Positions 32,457-40,248 of a stretch of 64,000 bases of DNA are shown here, piece after piece (positions within the stretch are counted from its first letter, which is position 1; the number at the start of each line of letters is the position of its first letter). The position numbers and the translations under genes are program-made. The DNA is from Lentzea sp033794685 (GTDB lineage Bacteria > Actinomycetota > Actinomycetes > Mycobacteriales > Pseudonocardiaceae), in NCBI GenBank assembly GCA_033794685.1, contig JARAYZ010000001.1. One strand, written 5' to 3'. The notes beneath the pieces are model-generated. The model saw only the letters and a list, made by a program, of their open reading frames with translations, was not told the origin of the DNA and made no database searches.

Positions 32457-32822
32457 TCATCCTTCGACCAGCAACAGCTCGCGGATGTGGGCGTGTTCGG
32501 GAACGGGCAGCGAGCGGGTCAGGTAGAGCTCGTCCAACGGTTCGAGGAGGGTGCGGAGTTCGCGTGCGGCTTTGCCGGGCAGCGCGGCCAGAGCCATCCG
32601 CAACATGTACCTGGCCGTCACCGGATCGTCGGCGTCGTGCCAGTCGTCGGTGTAGGTCAGGTCGGCGACGATCGCGCGAGCCGGGCCGTGCACGAAGCGG
32701 GACCAGGCGTGCAGCGACTGGGCGACCAGGCCGGGGTGGGAGCGAGCTCGTTCGAACTCGCGAATGGCACGGGACGTGGCCGCGGAGACACGGGCCACCT
32801 GAACGAGGCGCCTACGCGGCAT
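32457..32822 (-). CDS. Hypothetical helical protein (121 aa)
   Basis: No family is recognised. The product starts with a basic stretch (MPRRRLVQVARV) and consists of predicted helices (RAIREFERARSHPGLVAQSL, then YMLRMALAALPGKAARELRT). There is no signal peptide, membrane segment or catalytic motif. GAAAGGG lies just before ATG 32822. It follows the LLM operon on the same strand after 72 nt and is probably separate from it. Confidence 0.6.
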   Translation of the reverse strand: MPRRRLVQVARVSAATSRAIREFERARSHPGLVAQSLHAWSRFVHGPARAIVADLTYTDDWHDADDPVTARYMLRMALAALPGKAARELRTLLEPLDELYLTRSLPVPEHAHIRELLLVEG

Positions 32823-32894
32823 GGCCCTTTCGGTTAGTCATACCGCCGATCCTAACCCGTCCTGTCGCTCGCCGAGTGCGGTGCGCCGAAACCG

Positions 32895-33845
32895 TCAAGC
32901 ATCGAGCAAAGGCACGACTTCCTTGGCCCAGAACTCGAAGAACTCCTCCTGCCGCGGACCGATCTGCTGCACGTAGACCTCGTCGAACCCGGCCTCCGCG
33001 AACTCCCTGACCTTCTCCGCGTACTTCTCGGGGTCCGGACCGCACGGAATCGCCTTCGCGATCATCTCCGGCGTCACGAGCTCCGAGGCCTGCTCGAAGT
33101 GCTTGGGTGTCGGCAGCACCTGGGCCAGCTCACCGGGCAGGCCGTCGTTGGGCCACAGGCGGTGCGCGGTGGCGACAGCGTCCTCTTCGGACTGCGCGTA
33201 GCAGACCTTCAGGCCGCTCTGCGCCGGGCCGCGACCGCCCTCGGCGCGATACTGCTTCACCAGGTCTCCGGCCGGGCCGACGCACACGTAGCCGTCGCCG
33301 CACCGGGCCGCGAGCCGGACCGCCTTCGGGCCGAACGCCGAGACGTAGACCGGCACCGGGCGTTCGGGCACGGTGTAGATGCGGGCGTTCTCGACGGTGT
33401 AGTACTTGCCGTGGTGCGTGACCTCGTCGCCCTGGTGCAGCGTGCGGATGAGGCCGATCGCCTCCTCCAGCATCTCCAGGCGCACGCCGGCGGACGGCCA
33501 GCGGTCGCCCAGCACGTGTTCGTTCAGGGCCTCGCCGGTGCCGACGCCGAGTACGAAACGGCCCTCGGTCTGCACCGCGGCGGTGGCGGCGGCCTGGGCG
33601 ATGACAGCCGGGTGGATGCGCGCGATCGGGCAGGTCACCGCCGTGGTGATCGGCAGCGTCACGGCCTCCGACAGTGCGCCGATCGTGCCCCAGACGAACG
33701 GCGACTGGCCCTGCTCGTCGTTCCACGGGTGGTAGTGGTCGGAGATCCACAACGCCTCGAAGCCGTGCTCCTGCGCGAGCCGGGCGTTCTGGACCAGCTC
33801 ACGCGGCCCGTGTTCTTCCGAGGAAAGGAAATAGCCCAGTTTCAC
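32895..33845 (-). CDS. LLM-class F420-dependent oxidoreductase
   Basis: The 316-residue product shows the luciferase-like TIM-barrel signatures MKLGYFLSSEEHGPRELVQN, GFEALWISDHYHPW and RFVLGVGTGEALNEHVLGDRW of F420-dependent glucose-6-phosphate-dehydrogenase-like enzymes. The start is GTG 33845, overlapping the TPP-enzyme stop by 4 nt. It is the last gene of a five-gene overlapping operon. The substrate is unknown; close relatives reduce or oxidise alcohols or aldehydes with F420. Confidence 0.85.
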   Translation of the reverse strand: MKLGYFLSSEEHGPRELVQNARLAQEHGFEALWISDHYHPWNDEQGQSPFVWGTIGALSEAVTLPITTAVTCPIARIHPAVIAQAAATAAVQTEGRFVLGVGTGEALNEHVLGDRWPSAGVRLEMLEEAIGLIRTLHQGDEVTHHGKYYTVENARIYTVPERPVPVYVSAFGPKAVRLAARCGDGYVCVGPAGDLVKQYRAEGGRGPAQSGLKVCYAQSEEDAVATAHRLWPNDGLPGELAQVLPTPKHFEQASELVTPEMIAKAIPCGPDPEKYAEKVREFAEAGFDEVYVQQIGPRQEEFFEFWAKEVVPLLDA

Positions 33846-35605
33846 GGCAGCAACTCCTGGATCTTGGTCTGCAGACCGCGGCGCAGCACGTCCCACGCGT
33901 CGGGGTCGCCCCGCAACACGGCCTCGGTCATGTCCTTGATCTGCTCGAACGTCGCGTGCGGCGGGATCGGCGGCACGCTCGGGTCGCAGCGCACGTCGAG
34001 AACGGTCGAGCCGTCGAACGCGAGCGCCGTCTCCCACGCCGTGCCGAGCTGTGCCGGGTCGTTGATCTCGATGCCCTGCAGGCCGATCGACCGGGCGAAC
34101 GAGGCGTACGAGATGTCCGGCAGCGTCTGCGACTCCTCGAACTTCGGCGCCCCGCCCATCGCGCGCAGCTCCCACGTGACCTGGTTGAGGTCGTTGTTGT
34201 GGAACACGCAGACGACGCATCGGATGCCGTACCGCTTGAGCGTCAGCAACTCCGCCATGCCGTTCATCTGCATCGCGCCGTCGCCGACCAACGCGATCAA
34301 CGGACGGTTCGGCTGGGCGAAGGCGGCCCCCAGCGCGTACGGGACCGCACAGCCCATCGTGGCCAGCGTGCCGGACAGCGAGGACCGGACGTTGCCGCGG
34401 ATCTTGAGCAGCCGCGCGTACCAGTTCGTCGCGGAACCCGAGTCCGCGGTGACGATCGCGTTGTGCGGCAGGCGTTTCGAGAGTTCGGAGACGATCCGCA
34501 TCGGGTTGACGGGGTCGGCGGGCACCTGCGCCTGCCGCTCCATCACCGCCCACCAGTGGACGACGTTCTCCTCGATCGTCGTCCGCCACGAGCGGTCGGT
34601 CTTCTCCTCCAGCAACGGGATCAGCGCGCGCAACGTCTCCCGCGCGTCACCGACGAGGTTGACCTCGGTCGGGTAGCGCATGCCGATCACCCGGCCGTCG
34701 ACGTCGATCTGCACGCCGCGCGCTTTGCCGTACTGCGGCAGGAACTGCGAGTACGGGAAGTTCGATCCGACCATCAGCAACCGGTCGCAGTCGCGCATCA
34801 TCTCGTACGACGGCCGGGTGCCGAGCAGCCCGATCGACCCGGTCACGTACGGCAGGTCGTCGGGCAGCACGTCCTTGCCCAGCAACGCCTTCGCGACACC
34901 GGCACCGAGCAGGTCGGCGACCGCGCGCACCTCCTCGGCGGCATCGCGGGCACCCTGACCGATCAGGATCGCGACCTTCTCGCCGCTGTTGAGCACCTCG
35001 GCCGCGCGCCGGACGTCGTCCAGGGCGGGCACGACCGACGACGAGGGACGGGACGGCGGGCTTGACGGGATGTACTTGAACTCGTGCTTGGGAGCGGCGT
35101 ACTCCTGCTCCTGCACGTCGTTCGGGATGATCAGCACCGCGGGCGCGCGGTCGGCCTGAGCCGTGCGCATGGCCCGGTCCAGCGCGTTCGGCAACTGCTC
35201 GGGCACCGTCACGTCGACCAGGAACGAGGCGACGTCGCGGAACAACGAGTGCAGGTCGACTTCCTGCTGGTAGCTGCCACCCATCGCGGTGCGGGCGGTC
35301 TGACCGACGATCGCGACGACCGGCACGTGGTCGAGCTTCGCGTCGTACAGGCCGTTGAGCAGGTGGATCGCGCCGGGACCACTGGTGGCCAGGCAGACAC
35401 CGACGTCGCCGCTGAACTTCGCGAAGCCGACGGCGGCGAACGCGGCCATCTCCTCGTGCCGGGTCTGGATGAACTTCGGGTCGTTGTCCGCCTTGCCGAA
35501 CGCGGCCACGATCCCGTTGATGCCGTCACCGGGATAGGCGAACACCTGCCGCACGCCCCAGTCGCGCAGGCGCTGGACGACGAAGTCCCCGACGGTCGTC
35601 GTCAC
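33842..35605 (-). CDS. Thiamine-pyrophosphate-requiring enzyme (pyruvate oxidase/acetolactate-synthase-like)
   Basis: The 587-residue product has the three usual domains. The N-terminal TPP-binding part is GDFVVQRLRDWGVRQVFAYP with the catalytic-type Glu in QTRHEEMAAF; a central Rossmann-like domain follows; the C-terminal part has LVGDGAMQMNGMAELLTLKR and HNNDLNQVTWE, the GDG-N TPP/Mg motif. It resembles pyruvate oxidase/dehydrogenase (quinone)-type proteins more than biosynthetic IlvB. It is translationally coupled to the metallophosphoesterase before it and the LLM gene after it. Confidence 0.85.
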   Translation of the reverse strand: MTTTVGDFVVQRLRDWGVRQVFAYPGDGINGIVAAFGKADNDPKFIQTRHEEMAAFAAVGFAKFSGDVGVCLATSGPGAIHLLNGLYDAKLDHVPVVAIVGQTARTAMGGSYQQEVDLHSLFRDVASFLVDVTVPEQLPNALDRAMRTAQADRAPAVLIIPNDVQEQEYAAPKHEFKYIPSSPPSRPSSSVVPALDDVRRAAEVLNSGEKVAILIGQGARDAAEEVRAVADLLGAGVAKALLGKDVLPDDLPYVTGSIGLLGTRPSYEMMRDCDRLLMVGSNFPYSQFLPQYGKARGVQIDVDGRVIGMRYPTEVNLVGDARETLRALIPLLEEKTDRSWRTTIEENVVHWWAVMERQAQVPADPVNPMRIVSELSKRLPHNAIVTADSGSATNWYARLLKIRGNVRSSLSGTLATMGCAVPYALGAAFAQPNRPLIALVGDGAMQMNGMAELLTLKRYGIRCVVCVFHNNDLNQVTWELRAMGGAPKFEESQTLPDISYASFARSIGLQGIEINDPAQLGTAWETALAFDGSTVLDVRCDPSVPPIPPHATFEQIKDMTEAVLRGDPDAWDVLRRGLQTKIQELLP

Positions 35606-36321
35606 GAGTTCCCCTCCATCACGTAGACCGTGTACGCGGACCGGATGATCGGCTGCGCGACGTTGCGCACCCGCACCCCGCCCGGCGTCATGCCCTGCTC
35701 GGTGCCGAAGTGCGCGTGGCCGTGCACCGCGAGATGCGTGCCGGTCGCGTCGATGGCCTCGCCGAGCAGGTACGAACCGAGGAACGGGTAGATCTCCGGC
35801 GGTTCGCCGCGCAACGTGTCGGGCACCGGCGCGTAGTGCGTCAGCGCGACCTTGATGTCGGTGTCCAGTTCGGACAGTGCGTCCTGCAGGTTCTCGGCGA
35901 TGCCGACGGTGTGCTGGATGAACGCCTTCATCTCGCGCTCACCGAACGCACTTCCGCACTTGCCCGCGAACCCACCGCCGAACCCCTTGACACCCGCGAT
36001 GCCGATCGAGCACCCGTTGACCCGGTGGGTGAACGTCGTGCCTTCCAGCACGTGGATGCCCTTGTCCTGCAACGTCTTCGTGACTTCGAGCGGTTTGTCG
36101 TCCTGGTGGTCGTGATTGCCCAGCACGGCGACCACGGGCACCGGCAGGTCCGCGAACTCGTCCGCGACGACCTCGGCCTCGACGACCGTGCCGTGCCGCG
36201 TCAGGTCACCCGCGAGCAGCAGGACGTCCGCGTGCTCACCGACCTTCTCCAACGCCGGCCGCAGGTGCCCGCGCATGTCCTCGCCGAGGTGGATGTCCCC
36301 GACCGCAGCGACTCGGATCAT
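35602..36321 (-). CDS. Metallophosphoesterase (calcineurin-like)
   Basis: The 239-residue product contains the ordered metal motifs DIHLG, GDLTRHG, GNHDHQDD, THYAP and HGHAHFG, so the complete two-metal centre is present. There is no signal peptide. It overlaps the TPP gene by 4 nt downstream and the BON gene by 4 nt upstream. In this operon it may remove a phosphate or act on a phosphodiester or nucleotide; the substrate cannot be told. Confidence 0.85.
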   Translation of the reverse strand: MIRVAAVGDIHLGEDMRGHLRPALEKVGEHADVLLLAGDLTRHGTVVEAEVVADEFADLPVPVVAVLGNHDHQDDKPLEVTKTLQDKGIHVLEGTTFTHRVNGCSIGIAGVKGFGGGFAGKCGSAFGEREMKAFIQHTVGIAENLQDALSELDTDIKVALTHYAPVPDTLRGEPPEIYPFLGSYLLGEAIDATGTHLAVHGHAHFGTEQGMTPGGVRVRNVAQPIIRSAYTVYVMEGNS

Positions 36322-36566
36322 CGCAGGTCCTCCTCACCCTCCGGTTCGCCCGCAGGTGTCACGCGCACGTCGTTGTAGATCGTCAGTTCGGGGGCGGCCT
36401 CGTGCAGGACCTCCTCCAGCGCGGCGCGGCGATCCGCACAGGCGACGTCGCCGGAGAGCATCACGTGGTCGCCGCGCACCGTGACGCGGACGCCCAGTTC
36501 GGCGGTGCGAGGGTCCTCGGCGACCGCCCTACGCAGATTTGCCGCCAGGTACTGCTCGGAACTCAT
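36318..36566 (-). CDS. BON-domain small protein
   Basis: The 82-residue product is a single cytoplasmic BON domain (YLAANLRRAVAEDPRTAELG, then VRVTVRGDHVMLSGDVACAD). BON domains bind phospholipid or other small ligands and usually occur in periplasmic proteins; here no signal peptide is present. It overlaps the metallophosphoesterase by 4 nt and the nucleotidyltransferase by 38 nt. Confidence 0.75.
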   Translation of the reverse strand: MSSEQYLAANLRRAVAEDPRTAELGVRVTVRGDHVMLSGDVACADRRAALEEVLHEAAPELTIYNDVRVTPAGEPEGEEDLR

Positions 36567-37119
36567 GGGTCCTCCCGATGATGTCCAGGCGTTCGATGAG
36601 CATCAGGAACGCTTCGGCGTAAGGAGAGTCCTTGGTCTCCTCGCGCACCTGGTCCCAGTCGATCTGTTCTCGCAACGCCCGCGCGAACGGCAACAGCTCG
36701 CTGAAGTCGCAGCGGTGCCCGTCCAGCACGAGCAGCTTGCTGCTCAGCACGAACGTCGCCGGCATGACCGGCAGCATCACCGAACCGACGGGCATCTCCT
36801 CCGCCATCGCGAGGATCTCGTCGGTCACCGGCCGTTCGTTGGGCCGGAACAACAGGTCCACCAGCGAATCGCCGTCGTAGACCTTCAACAGCCAGTCCTC
36901 CGGCGGCTCCGCACCGCGCAGTCCTGCCTCCACCAACACCCGCACGGCCTCGTTGACGTCCTGTTCCTTCACCAGGAGGTCGACGTCGTGCTCACTCACG
37001 GGTCCGCCTCGCGCATAACCGGCACAACCACCGGTCAGGGCGAACGGAATCTCCGCTCCACGTAAGACCTTGGCGACCTTGGTCAAAGTCAGCAGCAGCT
37101 CGGCCTGCACGTCGCTCAT
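36529..37119 (-). CDS. Nucleotidyltransferase-fold protein heading the operon
   Basis: The 196-residue product has an N-terminal Pol-beta-type nucleotidyltransferase pattern: IPFALTGGCAGYARGGPVSE followed by HDVDLLVKEQD, with the DxD metal site, and a second acidic residue in SLVDLLF. The remaining region is helical. It may transfer a nucleotide to a small molecule or be an inactive relative. It precedes BON, metallophosphoesterase, TPP and LLM genes with overlaps, so it likely belongs to the same pathway. It starts 36 nt downstream of the GNAT gene. Confidence 0.75.
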   Translation of the reverse strand: MSDVQAELLLTLTKVAKVLRGAEIPFALTGGCAGYARGGPVSEHDVDLLVKEQDVNEAVRVLVEAGLRGAEPPEDWLLKVYDGDSLVDLLFRPNERPVTDEILAMAEEMPVGSVMLPVMPATFVLSSKLLVLDGHRCDFSELLPFARALREQIDWDQVREETKDSPYAEAFLMLIERLDIIGRTHEFRAVPGGKSA

Positions 37120-37155
37120 GCGCTCCCGGTTACCCGGCTGATCGCAGAGTGAACC

Positions 37156-37704
37156 TCAGTCCGTGGCGAGGCGGGCGTGAGTTTCGGTGTCGAACCGGAT
37201 CCCGTCGTAGAGCAGCCGCGCCCGTTCGACGCCTTCCACGGCGAAACCCGCCCCCGTCGCGACACGACAGGAGGCGGGGTTGTCCACGCGATGAGCGAGT
37301 TCCAGCCGGAACAGGCCGAGCTCGGAGAAGGCGAACTCGCTGACCGCGACGCAGGCCTTCGTGGCGAGGCCCTTGCCCCGGGCCTCCTCGCGCATCCAGT
37401 ACGAGATCCACCCGGTGAGGTGACGGCGCTCCACGCTCGACACGGCGACGTTGCCCACCGGCACGCCCTCGTGCAGCACCGCGAACGAGTAGGCGGCGTC
37501 GTCGTCGCGACGGGCCGTGAGCAGCGCGATCCAGTCCTCGGCGGCGGCCAGCGAGTCGATCGGGGCGGTGAACTGGCGGGCCATCATCTCCTCACCCGCC
37601 GCCGCGAGGATGACCGGAGCGTCGTCGGGGGTCCAGGGCCGCAGCAGGGTGTCCACACCGTCCACCTTCCGAATTCGCGGGTCCGGCTGCAACTCAGGGG
37701 GCAT
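37156..37704 (-). CDS. GNAT family N-acetyltransferase
   Basis: The product (182 aa from ATG 37704) has the GNAT core: LLRPWTPDDAPVILAAAGEE, then EGVPVGNVAVSSV and the acetyl-CoA P-loop EEARGKGLATKA, and VDNPASCRVATGAGF. The pattern is that of RimJ/RimL-type enzymes that acetylate protein N-termini or small molecules. A longer TTG start at 37731 is possible. It may be co-transcribed with the downstream nucleotidyltransferase operon, 36 nt away. Confidence 0.85.
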   Translation of the reverse strand: MPPELQPDPRIRKVDGVDTLLRPWTPDDAPVILAAAGEEMMARQFTAPIDSLAAAEDWIALLTARRDDDAAYSFAVLHEGVPVGNVAVSSVERRHLTGWISYWMREEARGKGLATKACVAVSEFAFSELGLFRLELAHRVDNPASCRVATGAGFAVEGVERARLLYDGIRFDTETHARLATD

Positions 37705-37742
37705 CCCACACGTCAGAAGAACAACGGACAAAGGGAGAGCAG

Positions 37743-37967
37743 ATGGTCATTTTCGGCTGGCGGACGACGATCGAGCAGCTGCGGATGCTGACGCTGGTGT
37801 GCGGACACTGCCACCACCAGTCGGCGCACAACCTGTTCCGGCGCTACACGAAGCCGACGATCTTCTTCATCCCGCTGTTCACGATCAGCAGCAAGTACGG
37901 GCTGCAGTGCACCTTCTGCGGCGTCTCGTACGACATCAGCAAGATGCACGCGCATCAGCTCGTCTGA
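37743..37967 (+). CDS. Small zinc-ribbon protein (74 aa)
   Basis: Two CxxC pairs, CGHC near residue 20 and CTFC near residue 56, with a hydrophobic segment between them (PTIFFIPLFTISSKYG), form a zinc-ribbon-like small protein of the type common in actinobacteria. AAAGGGAGAG lies just before ATG 37743. Function unknown; the hydrophobic centre could be a membrane segment. Its end overlaps a possible second zinc-ribbon frame on the other strand. Confidence 0.75.
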   Translation: MVIFGWRTTIEQLRMLTLVCGHCHHQSAHNLFRRYTKPTIFFIPLFTISSKYGLQCTFCGVSYDISKMHAHQLV

Positions 37968-38077
37968 CAGGCCTCGCAACCGGGCGCGTGCTCGTCGGTG
38001 GTGACGCGCCCGCACTCCGGGCAGATCAGCTCGAGAAGGCAGGCCGGCTCAGCCTCAGGGACACGATCGACGTCCAC
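37955..38077 (-). CDS. Possible tiny zinc-ribbon protein (about 40 aa)
   Basis: The frame ends LLELICPECGRVTTDEHAPG then CEACQTS, with CPEC and CEAC spaced like a zinc ribbon. The only in-frame GTG is 38077, which would overlap the end of the DUF998 gene by 52 nt. The Cys pattern is hard to explain by chance, but the start is uncertain and it overlaps the convergent gene by 13 nt. Confidence 0.35.
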   Translation of the reverse strand: MDVDRVPEAEPACLLELICPECGRVTTDEHAPGCEACQTS

Positions 38078-38610
38078 ACCCAGCCGATCGTCGCGACCAC
38101 GTAGAGCAGCACCGTCCCGCCGGGGTTGCCCAGGAACGCCATCGGCACCACCAGGAGCACGCCCGTCAGGCCGCTCATCACCGCCAGCCATCCTCCGAGC
38201 CTACGCGCGAACACGAAGCACGCCCCGATCCAGCCGATCATCGCGAGCCCGAACGCGGCCGCGTGCAGGGCGCCGTGCCAGGACAGCGCAGCCGGTGGGC
38301 CGTCGGGCGCTCCGGCGGGGAACCCCATGGCCGGATCGGCCACGAACACCCCGCCGAGGATCATCCCCACGCCCATCAGGCCGATCAGCCTCGCTCCCCA
38401 CCTCGTGTGCTTAGCCATGCCCGTCGCGGCTACCAGGAACAGCGCTCCGCTGACGACGAAGTTGGCGATCTGGATCCAGCCGAGCGAGCCGAGGCTGAGC
38501 ATGCTGAACGGGTGTCGTGCCAGGTCGAAGCCCTCCCGGGTGAACGCCTGGGCGTACCCGACGACGAGGTAGAGCGGACCGGCGACGACGCCACAGGCGA
38601 TGCGGGACAT
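38026..38610 (-). CDS. DUF998 family membrane protein
   Basis: The 194-residue product has six hydrophobic segments (for example ACGVVAGPLYLVVGYAQAF, then IQIANFVVSGALFLVAATGM) and the HPFSMLSLG pattern between the first two, all typical of DUF998. GGAGG stands 6 nt before ATG 38610. It is divergent from the SRPBCC-hydrolase pair with a shared operator-like palindrome, suggesting common control. Function unknown. Confidence 0.85.
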   Translation of the reverse strand: MSRIACGVVAGPLYLVVGYAQAFTREGFDLARHPFSMLSLGSLGWIQIANFVVSGALFLVAATGMAKHTRWGARLIGLMGVGMILGGVFVADPAMGFPAGAPDGPPAALSWHGALHAAAFGLAMIGWIGACFVFARRLGGWLAVMSGLTGVLLVVPMAFLGNPGGTVLLYVVATIGWVWTSIVSLRLSRPAFSS

Positions 38611-38664
38611 GAGGTTCCTCCAGTTCGTGGTGTGGCGAGAACGGAACCACCGACAACTTTTTTT

Positions 38665-38690
38665 GTCAAGACTAGTCTCACTGTCTTGAC
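38665..38690. promoter_or_regulatory. Operator-like inverted repeat between DUF998 and SRPBCC genes
   Basis: GTCAAGAC (38665-38672) and GTCTTGAC (38683-38690) are exact reverse complements, and the left arm overlaps an inner palindrome AGACTAGTCT. No regulator gene is adjacent, so the binding protein is encoded elsewhere. Confidence 0.55.
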
Positions 38691-38746
38691 GAGAGGAATT
38701 GTCGGGAGCAGGATGAGACCATCCACGAACCAGAAGGGGAGAGCAG

Positions 38747-39430
38747 ATGGGCCACGAGTTCACGAGCACCGACGAGATCGAGGTGCCGGCCTCCGTCGAG
38801 GACGTCTGGACGGCCATCGCGACGGGACCAGGCATCGACTCGTGGTTCATGGGCCGCAACGAGGTCGCGAACGGCCAGGTCAAGATGGCCTTCGGCGGGT
38901 ACGAGCCGACGAGCGAGGTCACCGCGTCGGATCCCCTGCGCCACTTCGCGTACGACTCCGGCAAGGCACCCGACGGCCGGTTCATCGCCTACGAGTTCCT
39001 CGTCGAGGGCCGCGAGCACAGCAGCACCGTGCTCCGCATGGTCACGAGCGGCTTCCTGCCCGGCGACGACTGGGCCGACGAGTTCGAGGCGATGACGCTG
39101 GGCGGCGCGCTGTTCCGGCGCACGCTGCTCGAGTACCTGACGCACTTCCCCGGCCGCACGGCCCGTCCGCTCACGGTCTTCGGGCCGATGATCGGCGACT
39201 GGGACGAGGCCTGGAAGAAGCTCGACGCGGCGATCGCCGAGAAGCTCCCGGACGCCGTCGAGTTCCACCGCAACGCCCACACGGTCGCCCTGCGCACCGA
39301 ACACGGCATCTACCGCTTCATGCGCGGGTTCTTCGGCCCGGTCATCGCCGCACACAACATCTTCGAGGGCGACGAGTCCGAACAGGACTGGCAGGACTTC
39401 CTCGACAGCACGCTGGGAGAGCAGAAATGA
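38747..39430 (+). CDS. SRPBCC (AHSA1-like) family protein
   Basis: The 227-residue product begins with the helix-grip layout STDEIEVPASVEDVWTAIAT and GPGIDSWFMG of AHSA1-type START-like proteins, which bind hydrophobic ligands. GGGGAGAG lies before ATG 38747. Its stop overlaps the start of an alpha/beta hydrolase gene by 4 nt. In other actinobacteria such genes are coupled to ArsR regulators; none is present here. Confidence 0.85.
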   Translation: MGHEFTSTDEIEVPASVEDVWTAIATGPGIDSWFMGRNEVANGQVKMAFGGYEPTSEVTASDPLRHFAYDSGKAPDGRFIAYEFLVEGREHSSTVLRMVTSGFLPGDDWADEFEAMTLGGALFRRTLLEYLTHFPGRTARPLTVFGPMIGDWDEAWKKLDAAIAEKLPDAVEFHRNAHTVALRTEHGIYRFMRGFFGPVIAAHNIFEGDESEQDWQDFLDSTLGEQK

Positions 39431-40248
39431 CGCGCTTCACGACTTCCGCCGACGGCACCGAGGTCGCCTACTCGATCACCGGTTCCGGACCCGCGCTGGT
39501 CATCGTGGACGGCGCGATGTGCCACCGGATGTTCGGCCCGACCACGGAACTCGCATCGGTGCTGGACAAGAACTTCACCGTCTACACCTACGACCGGCGC
39601 GGCCGCGGCGAGACCGGTGACGGCGCGACGCCGTGGTCTCTGGAGCGCGAGGTCGAGGACATCGACGCCGTGATCAGGGAGGCCGACGGCAGCGCGTTCG
39701 CCTTCGGCGTGTCCTCGGGCGCGGTGCTGGCGATGGAGGCCGCGTCACGGCTGCCCGGCATCTCCCGGCTCGCGATCTACGAGGCGCCGTTCGTCGTGGA
39801 CGACACGTACAAGCCTCGTCCCGCCGACATCGTGCGGCAGATGAACGACATGCTCGCGCGCGGCGACCGTTCCGGGATGCTCTCGACGTTCATGAAGATG
39901 GTCGGCGTGCCCGGGATCGGCCTCGCGGTCATGAAGCTGACCCCGATGTGGAAGAAGCTCAAGCTGGTCGCGCACACGCTGCCGTGGGACCTCATGATCC
40001 TGGGCGACGACGGCCGCGGCTCGACGCTGCCGGCCGACCGTTGGAACGTGCGGGTGCCGACGCTCGCGATGGACGGCGGCAAGAGCCCCGAGTACCTCCG
40101 CAACACCATGAAGAACGTCGCGGAGGTGCTGGGAGCCGACCACAGGACGCTGCCCGGTCAGACGCACATGTACAAGTCGTCGGTCATGGCACCGGAGCTG
40201 GTGGAGTTCTTCTCGCGGGCCCAGCGCACCGCGGGTCCCATCGCGTAA
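39427..40248 (+). CDS. Alpha/beta hydrolase
   Basis: The 273-residue product has a nucleophile elbow GVSSGAVLAM, an upstream oxyanion region near IVDGAMCHR, and a C-terminal His in GQTHMY. Coupling to the SRPBCC gene suggests they act on the same hydrophobic compound. The 3' end overlaps the convergent MFS gene by 91 nt. Confidence 0.85.
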   Translation: MTRFTTSADGTEVAYSITGSGPALVIVDGAMCHRMFGPTTELASVLDKNFTVYTYDRRGRGETGDGATPWSLEREVEDIDAVIREADGSAFAFGVSSGAVLAMEAASRLPGISRLAIYEAPFVVDDTYKPRPADIVRQMNDMLARGDRSGMLSTFMKMVGVPGIGLAVMKLTPMWKKLKLVAHTLPWDLMILGDDGRGSTLPADRWNVRVPTLAMDGGKSPEYLRNTMKNVAEVLGADHRTLPGQTHMYKSSVMAPELVEFFSRAQRTAGPIA

